Shown: positions 1 to 9,548, numbered from the stretch's first letter. The stretch: 64,000 nucleotides of DNA from an uncultured Dokdonia sp. (GCF_937910895.1 NZ_CALEMI010000040.1:40520-104519); one strand, 5' to 3'. Translations and numbers: made by a program. The notes: generated by a model from the letters alone, not told the origin.

Positions 1-1
1 A

Positions 2-1111
2 AAGCTATTGATTATTGACGTTTTAAAAGGTTTTTTGAATAAAGAAGACCTTCATGTAGGGTTAAAAGTATATATCGATCATACCCTTCGTAACGATATG
101 ATTGATGAGATGGCGATGAATCCGCCTACAGTAGATGGGGATCTGGAGGAATGGTCACAACACATTTTTGGGAATCAAAAATTTGGTATAGTTCTCGTAG
201 GTTTGGAACAATACAGTAATGCCTTTTCCGAAAAAGCGGCTACCATTGTTCAGCCTTTGCTAGAGAGGGCAGGATTACCCCTTCATGGATTGTCTTTCCT
301 CTTTTTTATGGGGAATTATGGGTTTACGCCTTTTGGTATTCACAAGGAATCTACTGGAGAAGATGGCATTCTGTTTCATTTAGGTCCTGGAGATAAACAA
401 TTCTATACCTGGGACGATCCCAAATACAACGCTATAGAACATAATTCTGAAGTCTTTCATAACATTTCAGAAATGCTTGAAGATGGACAATCGTATAGAT
501 TATCATCAGGAGATGCCATGTTTATTCCACATTATGTCTACCATGTTGCCAATACACCTGAGTTTTCTTTAAGTTTTGTATTGGATTATATCAATCCGCC
601 TAAAGATCGATTTGAAAATGAACTACTACAAGAGACGGCAGAAGAAGCACTATCAACTCAAACTGAATACGAGAAACCCATATCATTAGACACACCTTTA
701 AATCAACTGAATACTACAATCGATTTTCAGTCAATTCAGAAGAAAATAGAAATTTCATTTGCTAGAAAAATACTACGTTTGAAGAGCAATGGAGGGATCA
801 GAAGAAAATCAAATAACGCAAGAGTCGCCATCCCACCGATAGAAAATTTTTCGATCAAAGGCAAAAAAGCATTTCCTATCTATCTGGATGAAGAAGATTC
901 AAAAAAGACCTTTATTTTTGCAAGAGGTCATCGCATCATGAAAGCAAAACATCCTATGCTCTCACAACTTATTAAGCAATTAAATCAAGGAGACGTGATC
1001 ACTATGGCGTCTATAAGAGATCAAATGGAACCTTTATGGGATCTCATAGAAGTGCTAGGTTTTGTGCAAGAACTTTTGAATACAGAGGCTGTTACTGTAG
1101 AAAATATTTAA
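2..1111 (+). CDS. JmjC/cupin-like hydroxylase-type protein (5' partial)
   Basis: The reading frame is open to the left edge, so the true start is probably outside the window; the first usable codon inside is TTG at 8. Numbering from there, the protein resembles the cupin/JmjC fold of Fe(II)/2-oxoglutarate oxygenases: a GIHKE stretch gives a possible metal pair H112 and E114, and PHYVYHVANT supplies a distal His (H175 or H179). The C-terminal 120 residues look like a separate helical domain, possibly winged-helix. JmjC proteins of this type hydroxylate ribosomal proteins or peptides, but the substrate here is unknown. An iron-independent cupin is also possible. Confidence 0.6.
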   Translation, partial: KLLIIDVLKGFLNKEDLHVGLKVYIDHTLRNDMIDEMAMNPPTVDGDLEEWSQHIFGNQKFGIVLVGLEQYSNAFSEKAATIVQPLLERAGLPLHGLSFLFFMGNYGFTPFGIHKESTGEDGILFHLGPGDKQFYTWDDPKYNAIEHNSEVFHNISEMLEDGQSYRLSSGDAMFIPHYVYHVANTPEFSLSFVLDYINPPKDRFENELLQETAEEALSTQTEYEKPISLDTPLNQLNTTIDFQSIQKKIEISFARKILRLKSNGGIRRKSNNARVAIPPIENFSIKGKKAFPIYLDEEDSKKTFIFARGHRIMKAKHPMLSQLIKQLNQGDVITMASIRDQMEPLWDLIEVLGFVQELLNTEAVTVENI

Positions 1112-1178
1112 AACAAAATGTTGACGACACAGTCGTACATCTTTGTACGATTTCGTATCTTTAGATCAAACATTTTTA

Positions 1179-2456
1179 ATGAATATTCCCACTATCGACT
1201 TACCCAGAGTTGTTGTTATCGGAGCAGGATTTGCAGGGCTTCAAGTTGCTAAAAAGATCGATACAAGAAAGTATCAATTGGTCATCATTGACAAAAACAA
1301 TTACCACACCTTTCAACCTTTATTATACCAAGTATCTTCTGCGGGATTAGAGCCAGACTCCATCGCCTATCCTATTCGGAAAATCTTACAAAAAAAACAG
1401 AATGCATTCTACAGACTTACCAACGTAGAATGTATAGATACCCAAAACTCAAGTATCAAAACTGACATTGGAGATCTTACATACAACAAGCTGGTGATTG
1501 CGACAGGTGCGACAAATAATTTCTTCGGAAATGATGCGATTGCTAAGGATTCACTGCCTATGAAGTCGCTGACAGATGCATTGAACTTACGCTCTAAAAT
1601 CTTAGGTAATTTTGAAAAAGCCTTAAACACCACCGATTTAGAAAAACGTAAAGAACTCATGAATTTTGTGATCGTAGGTGCGGGACCAACAGGTGTCGAA
1701 CTCGCAGGTGCGCTTGCTGAACTTAAAAACAAAATTCTACCTAAGGATTTTCCGGACTTGGACTTGAGTCTTATGAAAATACATTTGATAGAAGGTGCAG
1801 ACCGAGTGCTCGCAGCTATGCATAAAGAATCTTCAGAAAGAGCATTTGCAGATCTAAAAAAATTAGGTGTTCATCTTTGGATGAACACCTCCGTTACCAA
1901 TTATAAAGATAATCTCGTCACGACCAACGGCGATCAATCGTTTAGAACCGATACCCTCATCTGGGCGGCGGGTGTTAAAGGAGATTTCCCAGAAGGGATT
2001 ACCACAGATATCGGAAAAGGACATCGTATCATCACTGATGATTTTTGTAAAGTAAAAGGTGTAGAAAACATATACATTCTCGGTGATGCGGGACTTATAA
2101 AATCTGAACAGTATCCGGAAGGCTTACCTATGCTAGCCGCTGTAGCAATGCAACAAGGCATCTATCTTGCAAAAATATTTAACCGCTTGGCGCGAAATAA
2201 AGAAGCAACACCTTTTGTATATATCGACAAAGGATCGATGGCAACCATAGGACGTAATAAAGCCGTTGTCGAAGTCAAAAGCTTTAGATTTCAAGGAATT
2301 TTTGCATGGTTGGTCTGGATGTTTGTACATCTTATGCTACTCGTTGGCTTTAGAAATCGACTCATTGTTTTTATCAACTGGATGTGGAATTATTTTAGAT
2401 ATAATAATGGCTTACGTCTTATTGTAAGACCTTATAAAAATTCTTCCAAAACATAA
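1179..2456 (+). CDS. ndh: Type II NADH dehydrogenase (NAD(P)/FAD-dependent oxidoreductase)
   Basis: Single-subunit NADH:quinone oxidoreductase that feeds electrons from NADH into the quinone pool without pumping protons. Visible features are the FAD-binding GAGFAG at residues 15-20, a second Rossmann motif GAGPTGVELAG near 167-177 for NADH, and YILGDAG near 300 contacting FAD. The C-terminal 45 residues are rich in Trp, Phe and Leu (FAWLVWMFVHLMLLVGFRN), as expected for the amphipathic membrane anchor of this family. I chose the ATG at 1179 because it sits 14 residues before the glycine motif; a TTG at 1143 would add 12 unlikely residues. About 425 aa, normal for the family. Confidence 0.9.
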   Translation: MNIPTIDLPRVVVIGAGFAGLQVAKKIDTRKYQLVIIDKNNYHTFQPLLYQVSSAGLEPDSIAYPIRKILQKKQNAFYRLTNVECIDTQNSSIKTDIGDLTYNKLVIATGATNNFFGNDAIAKDSLPMKSLTDALNLRSKILGNFEKALNTTDLEKRKELMNFVIVGAGPTGVELAGALAELKNKILPKDFPDLDLSLMKIHLIEGADRVLAAMHKESSERAFADLKKLGVHLWMNTSVTNYKDNLVTTNGDQSFRTDTLIWAAGVKGDFPEGITTDIGKGHRIITDDFCKVKGVENIYILGDAGLIKSEQYPEGLPMLAAVAMQQGIYLAKIFNRLARNKEATPFVYIDKGSMATIGRNKAVVEVKSFRFQGIFAWLVWMFVHLMLLVGFRNRLIVFINWMWNYFRYNNGLRLIVRPYKNSSKT

Positions 2457-2959
2457 GAATCCTATTTTTTCAATAGATTTAAAAATCAGTATATAAAGCT
2501 ACCTCATTTTCAGTAGTTGTACATACTGATTTTTGCGTTTAGGATATTTGAAAAATAGCTACACGATCTTCCCGTTATTTCAAATACAATTTCTAAAAAT
2601 GCTTTATACGCTTTCGCGAAAGCGTGTAAAAAATCAATTCCACATATCTCAAAATAACAAGCACTCTTTTCCTTTGAATAATCAGGAATGCATCTTTGTA
2701 TTTCAAGCAACATGTCTTTTTAAGGAAAGGGATTTATAAGCAAGAACACAAAACTGTAATAGCTTCACTACAAGTGCTGTAGGTTTTTATATTTAAATTT
2801 CACAAACGACTGAAACTACTGATCCAATCCTGAAAAAGTAGTATAATTTATCCCTTTCCAAAGTACTTTTATCCTGTGATTATGATGAAAGACATCATAA
2901 TTATGAGTGTGAATACTAGTAAAGCACGAGTAACGATTAATTAATTTAAATCAAAAAAA
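2457..2959. other. Intergenic region upstream of the first haloperoxidase
   Basis: No convincing gene in 503 bp. It holds an 11-bp inverted repeat (2481-2491 with 2524-2534, AAAAATCAGTA against TACTGATTTTT) shortly after the NADH dehydrogenase stop and one copy of the GCTTTCGCGAAAGC palindrome. The last 200 bp are AT-rich and presumably carry the haloperoxidase promoter, but I could not fix a good TAnnTTTG element. Confidence 0.6.
2608..2625. repeat. GCTTTCGCGAAAGC palindrome, copy 1 (intergenic)
   Basis: Perfect 18-bp palindrome ACGCTTTCGCGAAAGCGT in otherwise AT-rich spacer DNA; first of 22 copies in the window. Confidence 0.85.
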
Positions 2960-4930
2960 ATGAACAATTACAGAAGAAAAGAAGCGTTGGCAAAACGAAA
3001 AGAAGCCGCGCAACTTGCATTCGATCGCGAGCACTTACCACATATAAGTAATGGCGACGAACAAAGTTTTAGACACAAGCAAGAGACTGCTGAAAGACAC
3101 GGTATTGCAAAAGGAGAGTCTTCTTACTTAATGACATTTACCAAAGGAATGCCGCACAATGAGAAAACGGGGTTAGTAAATACTCCAGACAATGTGCAAA
3201 AATTTATTAGAGCTATAGATAGTGGTGATGTACGAGATTTTAGAGATACACCATTAGGTAGTGAAGAAAATGTAGGGGATAACTGTGTGGTACCTGATTG
3301 GTTATCAGTAAAAGCAAAAACTGGAAATAATGGAGGACCTGTTGGCTTACGCGCTTGGGAAAGCCAGAGTGCAGGACTTGCATTTGATCTTGAAGGGCCT
3401 GATGCACAAGCAGTAACTATGCCACCTGCACCAAACCTTGCAAGTGAAGAACTAGAAGGTGAAATGGCGGAGGTATACACACAGGCTTTGTTAAGAGACA
3501 CTCCTTTCCATGCATTTAGTAATGGCGTTATGGGATTAGGCGCTGGTCAAGATCCTAAAAAGGATATTTCGCCTAGTGGATTTTTGAAGGCTTTTAACAC
3601 CAACACTAGTAATGTCAATTTTGTAAATCAATTCACTAAGAATTTACAAAAATTAGATTGGTTTAATGAAGAAGTATCATTAAAATTAAATGATCAAGAA
3701 GAAATTCGTAGATGTGATCGTTTTTGTCCGACTCCTGCAACTGGATACAGAGGAATCACCCCTGGTGATGACATAGGTCCTTATATTTCTCAATTTCTTT
3801 TAGTAGGAAATACAGGAATTAATGGAAATGATGCAGAGCGTTTATCCAGCGATGGATTGATCACTTACGGAGGTATTTCTGTAAATCAACGTGTGCGTAC
3901 TGCAACGCCAGGACAGGATTATATGCAAACTTGGGAAGAGTGGTTAGATGTTCAAAACGGAGCTGCTGTAGGCGCTTTGGAAACATACCTTCCTGGAAAT
4001 ACTGCAGCAGGTCGTCGTTTTATCTATACACCGCGTGATCTTGCTACATACGTGCATTATGATGCTTTATATGAAGCGTATTTAAATGCTTGTTTAATTC
4101 TTCTTGGTAACGGTACACCATTTGATCCAGGAATTCCTTTCCAAGCAAATGATAAAGTAGATCACCAACAAGGATTTGCTCATTTTGGAGGACCACACAT
4201 CTTGTCATTAGTAACAGAGGTAGCAACACGTGCGTTAAAAGCCGTACGTTTCCAAAAGTATAATGTACATAGACGTTTACGACCAGAAGCATTGGCTGCA
4301 AGATTGTTTCAAATTGATCAATTACAACACATGGCTCCAGATTTAAGAGAAATGTTTGACAATTTAGATGCATGTGACATTCTAAAAGCTGTTGAAGATA
4401 GAAATGGACAAGCAGGTAATTATTTATTACCAATGCCTTTCTGTGAAGGATCACCAATGCACCCTGCGTATGGAGCGGGTCACGCAACAGTCGCTGGTGC
4501 TTGTGTTACTATACTTAAAGCATTCTTTGATCATAGTCATAAACTGGAAGTAGTGCCTAAAAGTGAACTTCAAGATGATATTTTTGAGGTGTTCAAAACT
4601 ATAGATCCAAACATTACAGAAGATAAGATTCATTCATCAAATCTTGCGTATGTATCTATAGAAAAAGGGCAAAAATTAGATCCTATACCTGTATTAGATA
4701 GTAATAACAAGATTGCAAATCTTACCATAGAAGGAGAGCTTAACAAATTATGTTCTAACATTTCTATAGGACGTGATTGGGCTGGTGTACATTACTTTAC
4801 AGATTACTATGAGTCTATATTAATGGGTGAAGAAATTGCCCTTGGTATTCTTGAAGAGCAAAAATTAACGTTTGGAGAGAACTTCTCAATGACCGTTCCA
4901 TTGTTTAACGGAGAGTCAAGAAGAATATAA
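2960..4930 (+). CDS. Vanadium-dependent haloperoxidase, copy 1
   Basis: Predicted to oxidise halide (bromide or iodide) with H2O2 at a vanadate centre, giving hypohalous acid. The 656-aa length and motif spacing match the algal/cyanobacterial bromoperoxidase branch: K433 and R441 in KYNVHRRLRP, H501, G507 and H508 in HPAYGAGHA, and R605 with vanadate-ligand H611 in RDWAGVH. The spacings K-R (8) and R-H (6) equal those of the Corallina enzyme as I know it. A506 replaces the Ser that normally touches vanadate. No signal peptide is visible. A near-identical paralogue follows 305 bp downstream on the same strand. Halide specificity cannot be read from sequence. Confidence 0.92.
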   Translation: MNNYRRKEALAKRKEAAQLAFDREHLPHISNGDEQSFRHKQETAERHGIAKGESSYLMTFTKGMPHNEKTGLVNTPDNVQKFIRAIDSGDVRDFRDTPLGSEENVGDNCVVPDWLSVKAKTGNNGGPVGLRAWESQSAGLAFDLEGPDAQAVTMPPAPNLASEELEGEMAEVYTQALLRDTPFHAFSNGVMGLGAGQDPKKDISPSGFLKAFNTNTSNVNFVNQFTKNLQKLDWFNEEVSLKLNDQEEIRRCDRFCPTPATGYRGITPGDDIGPYISQFLLVGNTGINGNDAERLSSDGLITYGGISVNQRVRTATPGQDYMQTWEEWLDVQNGAAVGALETYLPGNTAAGRRFIYTPRDLATYVHYDALYEAYLNACLILLGNGTPFDPGIPFQANDKVDHQQGFAHFGGPHILSLVTEVATRALKAVRFQKYNVHRRLRPEALAARLFQIDQLQHMAPDLREMFDNLDACDILKAVEDRNGQAGNYLLPMPFCEGSPMHPAYGAGHATVAGACVTILKAFFDHSHKLEVVPKSELQDDIFEVFKTIDPNITEDKIHSSNLAYVSIEKGQKLDPIPVLDSNNKIANLTIEGELNKLCSNISIGRDWAGVHYFTDYYESILMGEEIALGILEEQKLTFGENFSMTVPLFNGESRRI

Positions 4931-4953
4931 GTATTCGTATTGTCTTAATTGAT

Positions 4954-4987
4954 AAAGCGTCACTCATCTTTGAGTGGCGCTTTTTTT
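4954..4987 (+). terminator. Rho-independent terminator of haloperoxidase copy 1
   Basis: Stem AAAGCGTCACTCA / TGAGTGGCGCTTT with a short loop followed by a T run, 24 bp after the stop codon. The same stem recurs after copy 2, so the terminator was duplicated with the gene. Confidence 0.9.
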
Positions 4988-5176
4988 ATATAGCTTTTTT
5001 AATTTTCTTCTGGACATACTTTATCACGACTGTCAAATACGCTTACACTACTATTCTGTTAACTAAAATATACATTCTCACTCACCCTTCTTGCTTTGTT
5101 TACCTATGGATATAATTAGTTGAACGACTTTCCGTTAAAGGGGCAAACACCCCTATCTAATTAATAAACAACACTA

Positions 5177-5184
5177 TAAATTTG
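5177..5184 (+). promoter_or_regulatory. Possible -7 element for haloperoxidase copy 2
   Basis: TAAATTTG fits the Bacteroidetes TAnnTTTG consensus and lies 52 bp before the ATG. I see no clear TTG at the usual -33 distance, so this is tentative. Confidence 0.35.
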
Positions 5185-5235
5185 TAAAGTTGTTAAAACA
5201 ACATGAGGGAATCACTAATTTTAACTTGAAAAAAA

Positions 5236-7206
5236 ATGAATAATTACAGAAGAGAAGAAGCTTTAGAAAGAAGACGAAAAGCAGCACAGCTCGCCTATGA
5301 CAGGCCACATCTACCACACATAAGTAATGGTGATGAGCAAAGTTTTAGACACGACCAAAATACTGCCGATAGCCACGGTATTTCAAAGGGAGAGTCTTCT
5401 TACTTAATGACTTTTACCAAAGGAATGCCGCACAATGAGAAAACAGGATTGGTAAACACACCGCTTAATGTGCAAAAATTTATTAACGCGATAGATAGTG
5501 GTAATGAAAGAGATTTTAGAGACACACCATTAGGTCGTGAAGAAAATGTAGGATATGTATGTAAGCTTCCTGATTGGTTATCAGAGAAAGCCAAAACAGG
5601 TAATAACGGAGGACCTGTTGGTTTAAGAGCTTGGGAAAGCCAAAGTGCAGGGCTTGCCTTTGATCTTGAAGGACCCGATGCGCAAGCAGTAACAATGCCA
5701 CCTGCTCCTAATCTTGGAAGTGAAGAATTAGAAGGAGAAATGGCAGAAGTGTATACGCAAGCCTTATTGAGAGACGTCCCTTTTAACGCATTTTCTAATG
5801 GAGTGATGGGATGTGGACCTGGATTAAACCCTAAAAAAGACATCTCCCCTAATACTGTTTTGAATGCTTTTAACACAGCGCTTGCCGATGTAAAGAAAGT
5901 GAATGAATTAACAAGTAGATTACAAAAACTTGATTGGTTTAATGAGAAAAAAGAATTAAAATTAAACGAACAAGAAGAAATCCGTAGATGTGATCGTTTT
6001 TGTCCTACACCTGCAACTGGGTATAGAGGTATCACGCCTGGAGATGATATAGGTCCTTATATTTCTCAATTTCTCTTGGTAGGAAACACAGGAATTAATG
6101 GAAACGATGCAGAACGTAAAACCAGAGATGGATTGATCACGTACGGAGGTATTTCTGTAAATCAGCGTGTGCGTACCGCAACGCCTGGACAGGATTATAT
6201 GCAAACTTGGGAGGAATGGTTAGATGTGCAAAATGCAGCCGCTGTTGGAGCTCTTGAGGAATATCTTCCAGGAAATACACCTGCAGGGCGTCGATTTATC
6301 TATACCCCTCGTGATCTTGCTACATACGTGCATTATGATGCTTTATATGAAGCGTATTTAAATGCTTGTTTAATTCTTCTTGGTAACGGTATACCATTTG
6401 ATCCAGGAATCCCTTTCCAAGGAAATGATAAAATTGATCACCAACAAGGATTTGCTCATTTTGGAGGACCACATATCTTATCATTGGTCACTGAGGTAGC
6501 TACACGTGCATTAAAAGCTGTACGTTTCCAAAAGTATAATGTACACAGACGTTTACGCCCAGAAGCATTAGCTGCTAGATTGTTTAAAATTGATACCTTA
6601 CAACACATGGCTCCAGATTTAAGAGAGCTATTTGATAACTTAAAAGATTGTAAAATTTTAGATGCTGTAGCAGACAGAAATGGACAAGCAGGAAATTACT
6701 TATTACCTATGCCTTTTTGTGAAGGATCTCCGATGCATCCTGCCTATGGAGCGGGTCACGCAACAGTCGCTGGCGCTTGTGTAACCATCCTTAAAGCATT
6801 CTTTGATCATAGTCGTCTTCTTGAAGTAGTGCCTAAAGATGAATTATCAAGAGAAGATTTTGAAGTCCTTAAAAAAGTAAAACCAGGAATTACTAGAGCT
6901 AAGGTTCACTCATCAAATCTTGCCTATGTATCTGTAGATAATGGTCAATCATTAAGTGTAGTACCTGTACTAGATAGTAATAATGAAATTGCAAAGCTTA
7001 CGGTAGAAGGAGAACTTAACAAGTTATGTTCTAACATTTCTATAGGACGTGATTGGGCTGGTGTCCATTACTTTACAGATTATTATGAGTCTATATTAAT
7101 GGGTGAGGAAATTGCACTTGGTATTCTTGAAGAACAAAAACTAACGTTTGGAGAGAATTTCTCAATGACTGTTCCATTATTTAATGGAGAGTCAAGAAGA
7201 ATATAA
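5236..7206 (+). CDS. Vanadium-dependent haloperoxidase, copy 2
   Basis: Tandem paralogue of the gene at 2960, also 656 aa and collinear with it throughout. The vanadate-site residues sit at the same positions (K433, R441, H501, G507, H508, R605, H611), again with Ala at 506. The copies diverge mainly around residues 200-240 and 465-590 and are close to identical elsewhere, including an 82-bp block that is identical at the DNA level. Separate terminators and spacers suggest independent transcription units; expression at different times or different halide preference are possible reasons to keep both. No signal peptide is visible. Confidence 0.92.
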   Translation: MNNYRREEALERRRKAAQLAYDRPHLPHISNGDEQSFRHDQNTADSHGISKGESSYLMTFTKGMPHNEKTGLVNTPLNVQKFINAIDSGNERDFRDTPLGREENVGYVCKLPDWLSEKAKTGNNGGPVGLRAWESQSAGLAFDLEGPDAQAVTMPPAPNLGSEELEGEMAEVYTQALLRDVPFNAFSNGVMGCGPGLNPKKDISPNTVLNAFNTALADVKKVNELTSRLQKLDWFNEKKELKLNEQEEIRRCDRFCPTPATGYRGITPGDDIGPYISQFLLVGNTGINGNDAERKTRDGLITYGGISVNQRVRTATPGQDYMQTWEEWLDVQNAAAVGALEEYLPGNTPAGRRFIYTPRDLATYVHYDALYEAYLNACLILLGNGIPFDPGIPFQGNDKIDHQQGFAHFGGPHILSLVTEVATRALKAVRFQKYNVHRRLRPEALAARLFKIDTLQHMAPDLRELFDNLKDCKILDAVADRNGQAGNYLLPMPFCEGSPMHPAYGAGHATVAGACVTILKAFFDHSRLLEVVPKDELSREDFEVLKKVKPGITRAKVHSSNLAYVSVDNGQSLSVVPVLDSNNEIAKLTVEGELNKLCSNISIGRDWAGVHYFTDYYESILMGEEIALGILEEQKLTFGENFSMTVPLFNGESRRI

Positions 7207-7228
7207 ACACTTTATAGTCTTAATTGAC

Positions 7229-7263
7229 AAAGCGCCACTCAGTATTGGGTGGCGCTTTTTTTA
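7229..7263 (+). terminator. Rho-independent terminator of haloperoxidase copy 2
   Basis: Stem AAAGCGCCACTCA / TGGGTGGCGCTTT followed by T residues, 22 bp after the stop; paralogous to the terminator at 4954. It faces the convergent rhlE gene. Confidence 0.9.
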
Positions 7264-7310
7264 AATTCTTATTTATAGAAATAGCTTACAAATAATGTAC
7301 GCGTTTATTT

Positions 7311-8594
7311 CTAAGACTTTCTTCGGTGGCGACTTTGATTATTTTTAGAGCGACTACTACTAGCACCTTTTGATGCACCTTGCCCTTGTCGAGAACTACG
7401 AGGTTGCCTTCTATGATTTGCTTTATTTTCGGCAGCTTGTGCTTTTAACTCTTCGATGGTATCGGTAGGTTCAAAACCAGGTACTACGCTACTTGGTAAA
7501 CGCTCTCCTAGTAATTTCTCAATTCCGCGTACATATTCCATTTCATCTACACCTACTAGTGAGATAGCTTCTCCGCTTGCTCCTGCTCTCCCAGTACGAC
7601 CAATACGATGTACATAGTCTTCTGGCACGTTAGGAAGTTCGTAATTAATCACATGAGGTAATAACGGAATATCAAGACCACGTGCCGCAATATCTGTTGC
7701 CACGAGTACTCTGATGGAACCTTTTTTAAAACCTGCTAATGCTTTTGTACGTGCGTTTTGTGTCTTATTTCCATGAATCGCTGCCGATGTAATCCCAGCC
7801 TTATCTAGCTTCTGACTTAGTCTATTAGCTCCATGTTTAGTTCTTGTAAAAACAAGCACCTGATTCCAATTCCCTTCTTCGATAAACTTGGTAATCAATT
7901 CTGTTTTCTTTGATTTATCAACACGATAGGTCGTTTGATCTACTTTTTCAGCAGTCGTGTTTTCTGGAGTAGCTTCCACCAATATAGGGTTATTCAACAT
8001 ACTACTAGCTAGCGCCTTAATATCTTTAGAAAAGGTGGCGCTAAATAATAAGGTTTGTCGTTTTTTAGGTACTAAAGAAATTACTTTCTTAATATCTCTC
8101 ACAAATCCCATGTCTAGCATACGATCTGCTTCGTCTAGAACCAGAAACTCCACTTTAGAAAGTGATAACTCTCCTTGGTTGAGTAAGTCTAATAATCTCC
8201 CAGGAGTCGCAATAAGAATATCTACCCCTTGCCGTAACGTACGTACTTGCGGATTCTGATTGACACCTCCAAAAATCACGGTAGATTTCATATCTAAAAA
8301 CACGCTGTATTCTTTTACATTATCAAACACCTGAGCTGCGAGTTCGCGGGTAGGTGTAAGTACTAATGCTCGGATAGGGCGTCTGCGTTGTGGTGGTGTT
8401 TTTGCTAATAATTGCAACATCGGCAAGGTAAACCCTGCTGTTTTTCCTGTTCCCGTTTGTGCAGAAGCAAGCACATCTTTTCCCTCTAATATAGGAGGAA
8501 TGGCTTTTTCTTGAATAGGAGAAGGAGTTGTATATCCTTTTTTACTCACTGCTTTGAGTAGGGCATCAGATAAGCCCAATGATTGAAATGACAT
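7311..8594 (-). CDS. rhlE: DEAD-box ATP-dependent RNA helicase, RhlE type
   Basis: Cytoplasmic RNA helicase acting on ribosome assembly or RNA turnover. All core motifs are present in order: Q motif [10 protein letters not shown], motif I AQTGTGKT (about residue 45), PTRELA, TPGRL, DEAD in [20 protein letters not shown] and HRIGRTGR. The C-terminal 55 residues are a basic Arg/Ser/Gln-rich tail, the usual RNA-binding extension in RhlE proteins. 427 aa is typical. A TACCTTTG promoter element lies about 55 bp upstream. Confidence 0.93.
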   Translation of the reverse strand: MSFQSLGLSDALLKAVSKKGYTTPSPIQEKAIPPILEGKDVLASAQTGTGKTAGFTLPMLQLLAKTPPQRRRPIRALVLTPTRELAAQVFDNVKEYSVFLDMKSTVIFGGVNQNPQVRTLRQGVDILIATPGRLLDLLNQGELSLSKVEFLVLDEADRMLDMGFVRDIKKVISLVPKKRQTLLFSATFSKDIKALASSMLNNPILVEATPENTTAEKVDQTTYRVDKSKKTELITKFIEEGNWNQVLVFTRTKHGANRLSQKLDKAGITSAAIHGNKTQNARTKALAGFKKGSIRVLVATDIAARGLDIPLLPHVINYELPNVPEDYVHRIGRTGRAGASGEAISLVGVDEMEYVRGIEKLLGERLPSSVVPGFEPTDTIEELKAQAAENKANHRRQPRSSRQGQGASKGASSSRSKNNQSRHRRKS

Positions 8595-8647
8595 AAATAA
8601 GTCTTAAGAAATGACTTTTAGTTAGTGGTGTCATTTCGTGTAAGGTG

Positions 8648-8655
8648 CAAAGGTA
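8648..8655 (-). promoter_or_regulatory. Possible -7 element for rhlE
   Basis: On the minus strand the site reads TACCTTTG, a match to TAnnTTTG, 54 bp before the rhlE start. No good -33 TTG is seen at standard spacing. Confidence 0.45.
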
Positions 8656-8697
8656 CGTATATTTTAAGGGATACTATATTTTACTGTTTCTGTATAC

Positions 8698-8711
8698 GCT
8701 TTCGCGAAAGC
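8698..8711. repeat. GCTTTCGCGAAAGC palindrome, copy 2 (intergenic)
   Basis: Exact 14-bp palindrome between rhlE and the kinase-like gene, just beyond the latter's stop. Confidence 0.85.
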
Positions 8712-8753
8712 ACATAATACATACTTAGAAATCAATTAGTTACAAATACATTG

Positions 8754-9512
8754 CTATGAACGCTTCCAGAATTTGAGTTTTTTCTTAAGTCTCTTTTTTT
8801 TGTGAAATCCTTTTTGGAAATCTTGGATGCCTTGCCACATTGCTCTAAAAACCGTTGTAGGATCTTCGCCGCTGGCACTAGCATAAGCATCTGCCATGAC
8901 TTGTACCTGCGATTCAATAGATGAGAGACGTCTAAAATTTGACATCCGAGTGTTAAAGTCCATAGGTCCAAATTCCATTCGATTGAGATCCACCAAGTAA
9001 AAATCGTACCCATTATCTTTGATCGTAATCAGGGTATTTCCGGGAGAGTGGTCTAGAAAATGAATATTTTTTTTGTGTAGACTATGAGTAAATTTCGCGA
9101 AAGCGGACAACATATCCACATCCCCTACATATTCTGAGTCACGTATGAGTTCGCGATACGTCAAGTCATACGACTGATGCTTACTCACGTAATAACTCCT
9201 CCCAAAAAACAATCCCCGTTCTTCAAAATAACCGATAGGCTGCGGAGTGAGCACCTTATTTTCTAATAAACGATGGGCATACTCAAAAGAGCGTCTTGCC
9301 TTTGAGGTTCTGAAATATCGATACGCAATCTTATTGATAAGGTTAGGAACTTTAAAGGATTTTACATTGATCGTCTCGCCGTTAAGGTCAAATAACTTAA
9401 GGGAATTGCGGTTACGCTCATCAAAGTTTTTACCTCGCGACTCAAAATGAGTCACGATATCCAAAATATGATCTGCCTGATCTTGATATGCAGGTGCTAT
9501 ATGATACTTCAC
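8754..9512 (-). CDS. Kdo kinase / InaA-like lipopolysaccharide kinase family protein
   Basis: Small protein-kinase-like fold protein (252 aa) of the KdkA/WaaP/InaA group, which phosphorylates sugars of the LPS inner core. Visible are a catalytic-loop-like HFLDHSPGNTL (HxDxxxxN, about residues 151-161) and a metal-binding VDLN about 20 residues later, replacing DFG. The extreme C-terminus is very basic (KKKRLKKKLKFWKRS), suggesting contact with the membrane face. The start is a GTG at 9512. It is divergent from a glycosyltransferase gene, supporting a cell-envelope role. One palindrome copy lies inside the gene and is read as AFAK. Confidence 0.8.
   Translation of the reverse strand: MKYHIAPAYQDQADHILDIVTHFESRGKNFDERNRNSLKLFDLNGETINVKSFKVPNLINKIAYRYFRTSKARRSFEYAHRLLENKVLTPQPIGYFEERGLFFGRSYYVSKHQSYDLTYRELIRDSEYVGDVDMLSAFAKFTHSLHKKNIHFLDHSPGNTLITIKDNGYDFYLVDLNRMEFGPMDFNTRMSNFRRLSSIESQVQVMADAYASASGEDPTTVFRAMWQGIQDFQKGFHKKKRLKKKLKFWKRS
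9093..9104. repeat. Palindrome copy 3 (inside kinase-like gene)
   Basis: TTTCGCGAAAGC, a half-degraded copy, read on the minus strand as part of LSAFAKF. Confidence 0.75.
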
Positions 9513-9516
9513 GGTG

Positions 9517-9548
9517 CAAAACTACAGAAACTACCGTTTATAAAACAA
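9517..9548 (-). promoter_or_regulatory. Promoter of the Kdo-kinase-like gene, possibly leaderless
   Basis: Minus strand: TTG at 9548-9546, 21-bp spacer, TAGTTTTG at 9524-9517. The GTG start codon begins only 4 nt further on, so the transcript would start at or near the start codon. Confidence 0.5.

Larger units (their letters stand above)
4931..5235. other. Spacer between the two haloperoxidases
   Basis: 305 bp with no gene. It holds the copy 1 terminator and, near its right end, the possible promoter of copy 2. The spacer before copy 2 does not obviously resemble the spacer before copy 1, so the two genes may be controlled differently. Confidence 0.6.

Noticed and set aside
2533..2739. Small plus-strand ORF of 68 codons before the haloperoxidase
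   Set aside because: It runs through the palindrome, has no start context and looks like random AT-rich sequence.
2960..7206. Acid phosphatase (PAP2) instead of haloperoxidase
   Set aside because: Length of 656 aa, HRRLRPEALAAR and residue spacings match vanadium bromoperoxidases rather than short PAP2 enzymes.
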